A stretch of 64,000 bases of DNA from Albula goreensis (taxonomy: Eukaryota > Chordata > Actinopteri > Albuliformes > Albulidae), in assembly GCA_022829145.1 (NCBI GenBank), contig CM040765.1, forward strand, positions 16,163,792-16,227,791. The letters are read 5' to 3'. The notes under the pieces were generated by a model. That model searched no databases, was not told the DNA's origin, and saw nothing but the letters and a program-made list of their open reading frames with translations. This document shows positions 23,420-35,298 of this stretch, piece by piece. How positions within the stretch are numbered: the first letter of the stretch is position 1; each line of letters opens with the position of its first letter. Both the position numbers and the translations under genes were made by a program.

Positions 23420-24060
23420 ACTTCCGTCCTGTAATCGGAAGTCCCTTGCCATTCGCTGTGGGTGACTTCGGTAGCTCCGTTTGGGGTAGACAAACGCATA
23501 GCCATGGGGACAGATTGGTCACTCGGCACCACAGATGGTGAGGGTTCCTTAGAACAGCTTGGTAATATTGCGGCAGAAACAGATCGGCCGAGGCGTAATG
23601 TGCTGTGACGTCTCACGCTGAAAGCCTCGCACTGGCGTCTCCTCGCCGTGGGATCTGGCCAGGGCCGGAGCAGCCAGCAGAGAAGGCCGATGCTAACGGT
23701 TCACTGGTAACGGGGAAACGCCTCGGCCTGTCAAGACGATGACCTTTAGTGCAGCGATGCACCAAAATGAGCGAGGGCTAGCCAAATGGCAGCTCGTACA
23801 TCATGCTCACGCTCTCAATCAGCTATCTGTGACGAACGCACTGAACGAAGACCGTACATTTCAGTCCTGTTTTTTTTTTTAAAAATCCCATTTGCAAGAT
23901 CCGTGTGGTGCCTCAGTTTAGTTCACAGTCAAGGGTGGCTGGAAGTAGCCAACCACCTGTCACCCATGGTGAGACAGGTGGTTGGACACTATCGCCCGCA
24001 AAGTGTGACTGTAAGAGTCCTACAGCACCACCTCAGGAGGGCCAAGCAAGGCTGAGAGGT
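23420..24060. promoter_or_regulatory. CpG-rich intronic block with E-box inverted repeat
   Basis: Several hundred bases with raised CpG content, followed by a 37-bp inverted repeat (23949-23985) whose arms carry CACCTG and CAGGTG E-boxes. No coding homology was seen. It may be an enhancer. Confidence 0.3.
23949..23985. repeat. 37-bp inverted repeat with 13-bp perfect arms
   Basis: CCAACCACCTGTC at 23949-23961 pairs perfectly with GACAGGTGGTTGG at 23973-23985 across an 11-nt spacer that is itself nearly palindromic (ACCCATGGTGA). Confidence 0.95.
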
Positions 24061-26639
24061 CTAAGCAGGGGCGCAGTCAGATGAACGCTTCTCATTTCAG
24101 CTAATGACAAACGCTTCACTATGATGGAAACCAATGCATTATCCAGCAGAGAATGATAACTCTGCTCTTTATCACAGATGTGTCCCATTTGGAGAAAACC
24201 TGCTGGAGCCGAAGCTCCTACGAGCAAAGAATGGATACCTGCCGGGAACACTGATGGTGCGTCAGACAGGAAACACCTGACCTCAAATTTTCGTCTTTTT
24301 TAACCGTTCCTGACCTAAACCGACATGTGACAAGTTACGAGAAAGAGTGTAATTTCCTCACAATGAGAACGAAATGGCAGACCATCTGTGCAGGTAAGTG
24401 CGGCCCAGATTTACCTGCGTGGCTCCAGGTATGCCTTTCCCTCAAAGCGAGCAGTCTGTTCCCACTTCTCAACGGTGGCCTTTCAGCTCCTGAAAAGCAT
24501 GAGGATTGTAAGCACACAGTGGAAAGGAAGAGCATACAATCAACATCTGTCCATCTGCAACGTCTGCCTCCTAAAAAAACACTGCTGTCCACGTTCACTG
24601 TAATCACTGAGTTTTTGTAAAGGACGTGTCTAACACTTTGATTTCATTGATTTAGCTGATGTTGGTTTGGGTCCAGCGCTGTATTGTTATTGCTGTGGCA
24701 TGGATCAGGGCATTGTTACAAACTGGTCTGTACCTCTCACCTTCTCTTTCAGCTGCTTAAGCCTTTTTGCTTGTTAATCAAGAGCAATCAAGAGCCAATT
24801 TGATTGTGAAATTCATGAGGTCAGATTGCAGTCCATGCATGATTGCAGTGATAACCTAATTCCCACTTTAGAATGAATGAGGTATCTCTCTCTTTCAATC
24901 CATCTGTCTATATGAATAGAGGTTTGAATGTCATAGAGAGGAAAGATCCAATGTTGGATGGATGGTAATCCCAGTTCCTTTTTTTTTCACATGGAAAAGA
25001 AACATGTTTATCTTTTTTAGGACATTCAATTTCCCTTATTTCTTTCACTCAGCAAATCTTCTTTAATGTCTGTGTGCCGTCTCACAACGCTGTCATTCAG
25101 ACAGCCACAGATCAACAATGATTTGGTCCGAGGGACCTTAACAAGATTTCTGCAGCTCAATGAGCAATCTGCCTCTAAACAGGGAGCCGTTATTTTTTCT
25201 CATGCCACAGAATCAATGATAAGCCAGTGATAATGTGCAAAGCCAATAACTTAGATCACCCCATCTGTGAAATGAGAAATAGAGGAGGGGAGATCATTCT
25301 TGGAGAATAAAAAAGTACAGAGGACGCAGTGGTTCAGAATAGGCCGGGGGAAGAGGTGTGAGCTGATGCTATCTTTCATCTTCCAGACAAGAAAGTGCCT
25401 CTGTCCATAAAATGTGCTGTGTGAATAGATGGCCTTTTCCGCCTCAAGGACATTCTCCAAATGGTTGGAAATGTCACAGCAAGCACCAAGATGGCCATGG
25501 AAACCCCTGTGCAGCATAAAGAGGCCCATAATTCCTGCCTCAAAAAAAAAATCACATTCTTTTGCATGGCCTCACGTCAACATTTCAGCCACTACCCAAG
25601 ATGCTGTTCAGTTGCTTCATAATACGGTGGGGCCATAATTGGGCTATATTATATAACAAGTAACAAACAGTACCCCTGTTTTGGATAGAAAGATGGCACT
25701 GTGTTGGAAAGAGTTCCTTTAGATCAGGAACAGAACATTTTCCAGATAGATTCACTGATCTAGAAAGGTTCAGAGGTCAAACCAAATGCCATCCTGGGAT
25801 GACGTGATAGGAGCATCTCCTCTCAATTAAAAAAAGAGAATAATCTCCATTGTGGCCTTCGGACGTACTGAATCTACACAATCAGAGCCAGGCTTCAGCT
25901 GTTTCTATGGCGATACGTCAGAATGGAGATGCGAAAGAAAGCTTCAGATTACTGCATGCATTACTGGCTGTCATATCCTTGCATATCCTGTTGGGAATCT
26001 ATAATGTGCCATTTATATTTCATAACACTTCAGCCTGTTTTCAGGATATGCACGGACTCACCAAGAATATGTAGGCCCCATGTGCAACAGTCCTGCAACG
26101 TATGAAGAGAACACAGTGCTACATATTTGTAATCCATACTGCACATGTACATATTTTAAAAAGGATTTTAACGTTCCACATCCTTTGGGCAGTGTGAAAA
26201 AGCCACACAGCTCAGACAGCATTAGACCAGCGCAGGAGTGAATACCGTAGAAGAGCCAAAGTGGCTGTCATATTTGTATTAATTGTGCGATGCAGCTTGT
26301 CCTCAGGGCTCAGACTGAAGAGGCAAAAATGGAGGATAACACAGTGTCTGCAGAGGATCAGAGAAACTCTGCCCCACAGGCAATGAGCAGCCCCTCCCCG
26401 TCTCCCCCCAAACCATCAAATCCTTAAGATGGAAACTGAAAAATAATTACATTCGGGATATCTCCAGTCATAAATAAATTATTCCACTAATGCTGCTCCC
26501 AATATAACAGGATGAAGTGACTGTATGATAACAGCAATGCAATGCTACGCTTTGCAAGAAAAAAAAAAATGTTTAACAGTTGCAACCCAGAAGCACATAC
26601 ACACATACACACATCAAAATGGGAACAGCAGAACAGGAA

Positions 26640-26900
26640 ATGATGCTGAAGCTCTTACCATGCGAATACTGTCGCGTTTTAATACAGCGACGGTCTAAGG
26701 AGGCCAGCTTGCGCACACTAAAGCCGGCGTGGTAATCGTGTGCTCTCACGATGTACTACCTTGATTGACAGCCCTGTGACTGGCAGGCCCGTTCAGCATG
26801 CGTGCGCGTGTGACGTGGCTGGCATGATCTCCGTCAATATAATCCGGCGGTGAGAGGCGACTGAGGGATGTTATCTCCAGCAGTTTGGGCTAACACTGAG
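26640..26900. promoter_or_regulatory. CpG-containing intronic block with PBX-MEIS type site
   Basis: TGATTGACAG at 26762-26771 matches the composite PBX-MEIS/PREP site exactly. A CRE-like TGACGTGG follows near 26812. The block is CpG-rich relative to its flanks. Regulatory function is inference. Confidence 0.35.
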
Positions 26901-29900
26901 GGGAGAGAGATACAGAGCCGGTCCACAAACCCAGCTGGGCTCTCTCTCCCTCCCTCTCACTCCCTTCACAGCGGGATTAAAACAACCCCTTTCTTGCTGC
27001 ACAATGGGAGGTTAAACATTTCCTGGTGTCGGGTGAACTTTGGCAGAATTCACAACAAACTTAGGACTGAGGAACTCGCTTGCAATTTACTTGTTTACCA
27101 GCTCAAATGGATATTCTTTGAAGACAAATGCAAATCAACATTATTCCTTTTTTGACCAATAAACTCAAGTTTTTCTTTCAAGGACATAGTTTTTCCAAGT
27201 TGCACAACCAACAATTGACAGTACTGTGTCAAACTGTGCTTGAGAAGAAGGAAAACTAGAACGAGCATTAATCTGTAAGAAGTTGACAAAAAATTTCATT
27301 TATTGAGTTAAGGAAACAGTCTTTTCTATAACAAAAAAGAGCCCATGACATTGTCTTTATAAAGCCGGCACATCTGTAATATGGAAGGGGACAGCAGATA
27401 TCATAACACAGGCCCTATCCACAGATACCTCAGATTTAAACAAAAACAGTTAACAGCACCGTCATGTTCAGAATTTAAACATAATGATACTGATAATTCG
27501 AAGCAAAGGAAAACTGCTTTAGGCAGAGGTTGTCTCTTCCGTTCCCATGCAGAGGAGTAAAGCGTAATGAGCAGATGTCCCACTGCACTGGCTCCAGCTG
27601 ATGTGCTGGGAGCCTGTTTATTGCCGACTCTTCACTGGTATTATTGCCACCGTTTAAAAGAATGGCTTGAAAAAGCTTTTGACGTGTATAAGCTACAGCC
27701 ACAGCCTGTTACAATGGCTGAGGCTCCCCTTTGAAAGCTTCACCATTCTACCCCTCTGACCAGAATAATACCCAACCTCTACACAAAAGCACAGCCAAAG
27801 ACATACAATCTCCCTCAAAGCACATTGTCAATTGGGAAAGACAATCATTTCAAGTCTGAATGACTGTTTCCCTGTCACTTTTGTTTCTTCCATAACTTTT
27901 TTTGTCTCCCCCTTTTGATATTGCTTGTAAGATAGTCCATGCCCTGTTTTTAAACACTTACTGTAAATGGCTGTGGGCGTGTGGTTATCAAACTCAATGT
28001 CTCTGCTGAGAGATTTAGAGGGGATGACAAATGGCTTCATTAAGAGAGCTGCACTCCTAGATCTCTGCTGCACATCACTGAATGCAGATCATTTTCCACA
28101 GAATTCCCCTGATGCCTCTATTCTCTATGGGTGCACTGAAACATGACTGCCCAATACAATGAGAAATACCTGTTTAAACCGTCGGATAATTTAATCGCAT
28201 TCACAAGCTCCTATTGCCACTGCATGGACATTTTTCCATTTATTATTTTAAACAATGTGTACGTTTTTTTAAATGTACACATGACGAAAATTATACATAT
28301 TCATTAATGACGAGGAGCCATGGACATTACTGCTATGAAACGTGAAAATGTCAGGCCTGTTCTCAACATAGTGTGCTTCACTGGGTCACATGGCCATTAT
28401 TCTATGAATGGAAACTGTCTAAGGCAGCAGGCTTAGATTGGATATCAAACCGACCACAACCTCGTCTCCAAGGGACATCTTCCATGCATCTCCCAGATGA
28501 ATGTTACAAATTAGTGGCGACTGAGATGAGCCTCTCTCTTCACTGTGTAGTTATTTGAGAATACCAGATGGGAAGACACTAAATGAAGGCAATACATTAT
28601 GACCTCATGTTCACCTTGGGCCCGACTGCTGTGGTCAGAATGGCTGCTCGTTCCAGATGTCAAGAAGCTAAGGATGCCCTTTCCGGCTTGATTCCACCAA
28701 ATTATTCCTCAAAATCCCACATCTTCAATTGACCTGCATACCAATTTTTACACTTTGCTCCAAATTCCTCTTTCTTAAAGCCCTCGATCTCTTGACCCAT
28801 ACCTTTTTTCACTCCCAAGAGTCTACAATTAATGTCTTAAAATCACCTACAGTTGGGGGATAATCCCCTGGTCTGGCAACTCATGTTAGAAAGGAGCAAG
28901 GGGGGGCTTCACACTGGCCCAACGAGAAGGTGAGGTGGGGTCCCCTTTCACAGACATGAATAGAGATGAAACCTGATTTGCTAAGCCAGAGAAAGGGAGA
29001 GGAGGGGTGGGGATCTTTGGGGGCTGCACAGCTTTTGAGATGTTTTACAGTTTGCATGGGGAGGTAAACAGAGAAAGACGTGGGCGAATAATTAGCGGCT
29101 AGCAAAGGGATTGTTTGGCCTGGTTGATTCCCAAAGAATCCAAAAAAAGAATCCACAAACCAAATTCATTACAAATTTCCAGTGACTGCGCTTAGTTACA
29201 GTGATCTAGTGATGGCAGAGTGAGGTTCCCTGAAAATATTTGTGTTCCACAGAAAAAACAAAAACATTTTTTTAAAAAAGTTAATAGCTAAGCTCAGGTG
29301 TTACTGGCATGTGGTACGTCCATGCATCCATCACAATATACCGATCAAGATTTGTAAGGCCCCATCCCATAATTCACATTCCGCAGAGAGAACTGGGCAT
29401 ACCATCTACTGGTTCTCCAAGGTCTGTTACCAGCGATATATTGAAACCACCTTTCATCATTCATCACTGTGTCTAACATAAACTATAACAGCTCCTCTCT
29501 TAAAGTCAAGACCAGATTTAACCACAAGGAGATGTTCTGTAGTCAGACAGATCTGCCCGCACTATCCCCATTACTTCCCATTTAAAACAACATCGAGTTC
29601 CAGCAGCTGACACCTCTGATGCAAGGATAAGAGACCAATTATAGTACAACTGGGCGCTACATGCAACAGGCAGACAAGCAACCAGTGATTACGTCCATTA
29701 GGAAATAAAACATGTTGTAATTACAGTGCGTCAGATATTAAGCAGAACAAAGAGACTGCTTGATCTAAGCACCTATGATTGAGAACTATGGTATGATATT
29801 TATATCAACTGTTATTGCTGCTGCTAGTGCTGCTGCAATAGCAGTAGCATATTATACACATATATGTGTTCGCTAAATGCTCCTTCCCCTTTTCCATGTA

Positions 29901-30026
29901 TATATATTGGGCCTGAGGGGTATCCATGGCTCTGGGGGATACAGGTACACGCCATGACACAAGTGCAACAAATATCCATGAACACTGTATGCAGCTCCCA
30001 CAAATTAGCAGTAGAACTTCATAGCT

Positions 30027-30045
30027 ACAACACAACACAACACAA
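30027..30045. repeat. (ACAAC)n short tandem repeat
   Basis: About four ACAAC/ACACA units. Confidence 0.7.
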
Positions 30046-31822
30046 TACATTAGTTCAACTTTCTACAGTATTCTAGCTATATTCTGCTACATAATAATGT
30101 TCTTATGTTCTTAAAACAAGGTTTTCTCATACCACAAAAAATCAGTAACGTGAGGGTCAATCCTGACAACATTAACCTAGGTAATTTTACAAAAAGAAAT
30201 GGCAGTATAACAAAGTTATGTTGATGTTGAATCTGTTGCTTTCTTTCAAAACCTACAATTATAACTGAGCAATAACTGAAATGACCTCATGCCTTTACAT
30301 GTATTTAAATAATAACCGAATCCAGGATAGCACAATGAGCTGTTCTGGATGAACAAGTCCCTTGATTTTATAAAGCTTCAGAATGAGCAGCAGTAATGCA
30401 TTGCTCTACAAAAAAGCTGAGGTTTGCCAAAGAAAATTGGGCACACACAGCAGTAAGCCGCAAGTACAGATGACAGTGCGATGAGACGGCTCTTTTCAAC
30501 GTCTGTCCCAGTTTCTGTGATGGCATGGGACAATTTATTCATAGAAATCACAAAGGTCTATTGGCGATAAACATCAGATTTGCCTAGCAATGTCAGTGGG
30601 ATTTCATCTTCACCATGGCGAGTACGTTTAAAAAAACATTGTACCCCATCCAGAAAAGCATATCTGGCATATATTCAATATTTAGCATTACTCCACAGTT
30701 ATTGAACAGGGATGTTAGATGTTAGCAATGCAGAACGTGTATTATATACAGTACATCCCTCTCACTTCAAAAACAGGATTACTTAGAAGGTCGTATTGAG
30801 AGAATCAAATCACATTAAGGCTTGGATTCTACAGTCATTTTTCCTCTAGTTTAAAAATGTGGTACATTTGTTTCTTCGGAAAAACTGTTTAGAAAGTCAA
30901 AGTTGGGGATTTCTGAACTCACAAAAACATGTTTGAGAATAAAACACTTTATCTGAATTGTGAGTCAAAGCTAAGGACAAAATATTGACTGATTCCAGGC
31001 CAAAGTGCTCCATCAACACTTATTTTGGCACAATATATGAGAAATGTTCTTTAAGCTAACATTTTCAAGGTGGGTCCCACTGAAACTAAGAAATTCTCCA
31101 TGTCTCAGCTAAGCTTCAAACACATTTGCATTGCACAACATGAATGTATCGGTAAAAGTGCAAAGCATGTACTGCATCTGCAATAACACTGGGTGCAGAT
31201 TGATGAGAATGGATTCGGCTGGACAAAATGTCAATAACAGGCATTAAAGTGGGTGAAACACACGAGTGCTGAGGCGTTATGGGGTCCATTAAAGCACACA
31301 CATGTGGAGCGGAACGCTCGCAGGAGGCGCTGCGTTTTGATGCAGATGCATGTGCTTCACAGACAGTGAATGATCCACTGCGGATCCCTGCTGAACGTAT
31401 CGAACCCCCACCGGAATACGATGGCGTACATCACTGTCAGTGCTGATCCCATTATCGCCATGGATCCCATTATCAGCTGACCAGAGAGGGAGAAATGCTG
31501 TGCTTTAACACAGTGTTATCCTGAGGGGAGCCTAGCGAGCCAGGGTTATACCTCTGCACTCATGACAGATGAGCGAGGTACTACAGCGCAGCTACAGTAA
31601 GCTGTCAATCACTGGCTTGTTTCAACCAATTAAAATGTCTTGCTTGTTACAACAAAACACAATGATCAGTTCGGATCAGTAAGTCACTGGTAACATATGG
31701 TGGCTCCATGGTGCTTGATTCTTCCTTGACTACACTTTGCTACAACCCTTGGCATGGAGATTGACTACTGCAGTAAGAATTGCTCCAAGAACGTAAAGCA
31801 GAAGTATTTGCACTCCCTCACT

Positions 31823-31900
31823 ACACACACACATTCAACCACATAAGCACACCTACACACAATCACACACACACACACAAACACACACCCACTCACACAG
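31823..31900. repeat. CA-rich microsatellite
   Basis: Interrupted CA repeats, with the longest pure run near 31863-31878. Confidence 0.8.
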
Positions 31901-32821
31901 CTGAGTAAATGTTGCCACAATATGGCACTCCCCTCTGTATATATCCCTAATGGGCTCCATCAATCACTGCTTTCAGAACACTGAAGAATCGTCTTGCCTT
32001 CAAACATCCCAATTTTCCACTGCACTGAATGCTCCCTGCTACGGGCAGGCCTCCACACCACCCCACTGATAGGGAGAATGAGTCATGTCACCCTGAGATA
32101 CATACGCACACCAAAATGCATCGGTCTCATTCTCAGGGCCGCAGTGCGACTCACCCTGGGGACCTGGGGTGAGAGAAACTGTCCGTCTTAACTCTACCTA
32201 CCTCCAGGAATGGGGAAAATCTATTTATGCTGTTCATGCAGGGCTGGTGTATAAGCAAGTGTTTGCTTCCACCCCAGTTACCTGATTAGCTGCATGCGCT
32301 TACACACAGGTTCACTCCAGGATGAGATCACAGTGACACGTTTCATACAAGAGCAAAACAACCGTCAGCTGTTGTCGATGACCTCATGGAAGTTCAGTGT
32401 CTAGAAATATCATTTGGAGGAAGAATTTCTGACACCGTGTAATACCTCAATATTGATTGGCAATCAACTAGGATTCCCATTTTTACACCATTTTGTCCCA
32501 ATTTTGTTCACTATGTTATGGTATTATGAAACTTATGAACAAAGGGGTCACATCCACTACACAGGAAGCCAGTACTGCTATCGGAAGGGTTATATGACTC
32601 TACTTAACACTGGACCTGCAGAAGGGTCCGAGTTTTGTCTTGAATATGGTCCAGCCGAATGAGTTTCTGTGCTGCTCCTTTGTTTCTCTCCTCTGCGAAT
32701 ACTGACGTAGTCTTTCTCTGCAGCGTACCCAAGCTGCAGGGCTGTACCTGTGCGGTTTGACTAAGCTGCAATGCTCCACAGTGCCTCCTCTGCGGTGTGA
32801 CCATTGAGCGCGCTCAGTAGA

Positions 32822-32845
32822 CTGCTGCTGCTGCTGCTGCTGCTG
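32822..32845. repeat. (CTG)8 trinucleotide repeat
   Basis: Eight uninterrupted CTG units in a moderately GC-rich intron block. It is not in a supported coding frame. Confidence 0.9.
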
Positions 32846-33257
32846 TCACGCTGACGGAGATCAGCCCTGCTCCAGTGAGCACGGCTCTGCCCCTCCTCTG
32901 ATTCACTACGTCTCCCTCAGTCCCCTCCGAAGGGATACCACTCACCTGCTGCATGCATTACCTCTGTCGCACACACCGTTACATCAAACACAGCCTTGGG
33001 CTGCATCTGACACCCCAGACAGCGCGCCCAGGTGAAGATTCATCGCCGTGCTTTAGCGAGGGCTGAGACAGACAGGAGTCCACACAAACATTTACAGCTA
33101 ACGTTTCTATAGCGCAAACGCAGCGTGCACAGCACTGCAAGAGCAGACAGGACGGGGAGGATGAAACAGAAGGAGTCTGTAACAACAGCAGGCGCTCAGG
33201 GGGCTTTCTTAATTCTGTTTCCATGCTGAGAGTCCAGCTCTCTCACCACCTGTCTCA

Positions 33258-33284
33258 AACACACACACACACACACACACACGC
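33258..33284. repeat. (AC)n microsatellite
   Basis: About 12-13 AC units. Confidence 0.95.
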
Positions 33285-33847
33285 ACAGATAATAATAGAC
33301 AAATGCAAACACATTCAGCATATGCACACATGCATGTACTGACACAAAACTGATTTAACATGTCTACGAACAACATACCACAAAGGTAGCCTAATACATA
33401 ATTTTATTCTCCAAATGCTGCATGCCAATGTGATAGACTGACTTTTCTCTCAGACACATTTACCATGCTGTACATTAATCAACTACTCAATTCATGATAA
33501 AGCTTTAGTCTCTAAAGTAGTGCTCTTATGAGACGCATAATGGAAAATATTCGGTAGGTTTAGATAACATAAATTAAACAATGCCAAAGAACATCGAATC
33601 AAAGGGCCTTATCACACAGAAGCAGAGGCACATGGTTTTCCTGGGTTTCCAGCTGAAGCATACATAATGGGATCATAGCAGGAGAGCTTCTGTCAGCACC
33701 AATGAGAAGAGCTACGAAGAGCCGGGCCCTGCCAGTGGACAGTCCACTCATACTGCCCAAAGGCAAAAGACACAGACCCACAACACTGTCTCAGACTACC
33801 GCTTACATTACAAAACAATCTGAGAAAAACATTACTGTCTCTCACTG

Positions 33848-34027
33848 GCACAGAGGCAGAGGGAGACTGAGTGAGGGAAATGCAGAGCGCGAAAAGTAGG
33901 ATGAGATACACAGAGAAGCAGAGGAGAGAGAGAGGGAGAAAAAGGCCCAGCGGAGCCAGAGATAAGAAGGGTTGGGGAAGAAAGGGAGGGAGAGAAAAAG
34001 AGAGGGAGGGAAAGGTGGGGCAGGGCT
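33848..34027. repeat. polypurine tract
   Basis: About 180 bp in which the plus strand is nearly all A and G, with GAGA and GGGAG motifs and few pyrimidines. Confidence 0.8.
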
Positions 34028-34984
34028 GATGAGCTACAGACAAAGATTTTCCTGCTCATAAGTTACGCTTTGACAATATTCACATGATTTATTTCATGCC
34101 CGGAATGCATGCTGAATTGAATTAGAGGGACAAGAAAGAGAGAAAGTAAGAGATGAATTGAACTTTTAGCAGCTCTTTATTTGACATGGCATTAAACCAA
34201 AAGGGCAGTGAAGTGAAATCCAACTATGTACATGATGAGTTGGAGAAAGAGAGAGGGGGGAAAGAGTGATGGAAAGAGAGAGGCACTTATCCAGGCAGTC
34301 TCTGTGAAAGCCCGCTGGTTCCTGGCTTCCAGCCCTGTCTGCTCTGGGCACTGCCACTGGACAGCCCTCAGCAGCGCCCCCCACAGGCGGACGCCCTCCA
34401 TGCTCCGGGTGGCAGCTCAGCGACAATGCGATGATATCACCCGCTGGCACACGGCGCTGAATGCCCACTGGCGACGGGAGGCCTGACACCCCGCTGAACC
34501 GAACTGCTGAACACTCGAGTCTTTTCTCAGGCTCTACTGCTCAGCTTTAGTGCTGGACCAAACACTGACCACGGCTCTAAGAGCTATCACAAAAGCCACC
34601 GGAGAAGGCTGCGGCGCTGAAAAGCTTTCTGCTGCTGCTAACAGTGACAACCTGTGTGTCTAATCACTGCCACTAAGAGCTGGGAGAGTGGTGCACCATT
34701 GCACTCTGGGATAGGGATGTCAGCAGGTAAGATTTACACATCATTCCAGTGGCCCAGCAGAGTAATAGCGGGCTGTGTTGCAGAGAGTGCCATACTTTAG
34801 CTGAGACATTAGGCCCTGCCTCTCTCTGACATCATTTAAAACACATGTGGCATATTGCAATGGAAATGGGTGCAAACCATTGTGTGCCCTGATCAGTTCC
34901 ACACAAAACTCTCTCTCTCTTAATAATGCTTATCCATACTAATTTTTCTTTCTGATTTTTAGATTCCCATTCATGTTCACAAGC

Positions 34985-35298
34985 CCAGCACCTTGTTATC
35001 ATCTCGAATGTCAGTTAAAGATCCACAAGCTGAGCTAGAACAGACATCAGTCGGAGGAAGACACCTAATGTGCATGTTTTTGTGGGCAGCAAAATGACCA
35101 GTGGAGGTCGCTGGACAGTGATCAGACACTGAAAGTCCCACCCTGACTAAACCCCTTCCTCCCTGAGTGATGCTGAGGCCAAATATGTGTGTCTCTGAGG
35201 GGCTGCTGGTTATACTGACATGGTCTGGATCCAACACCAGACTGTGGGGCCCATGCACACTAAGATAGTGCCTCAACAGGCTAAGCTACCAACCAGCT
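34985..35298 (-). mobile_element. tRNA-derived SINE, near full length
   Basis: The minus strand starts GGTTGGTAGCTTAGCCTGTT, like a tRNA A box, and has GGTGTTGGATCCAGACC in the place of a B box. The head is GGCACTATCTTAGTGTGCAT followed by GGGCCCCACAGTCTGG. A body of about 230 bp follows (CCACTGGTCATTTTGCTGCC). Partial copies of the same head occur at 41855 and 59693. The exact 3' end is not visible to me. Confidence 0.55.
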
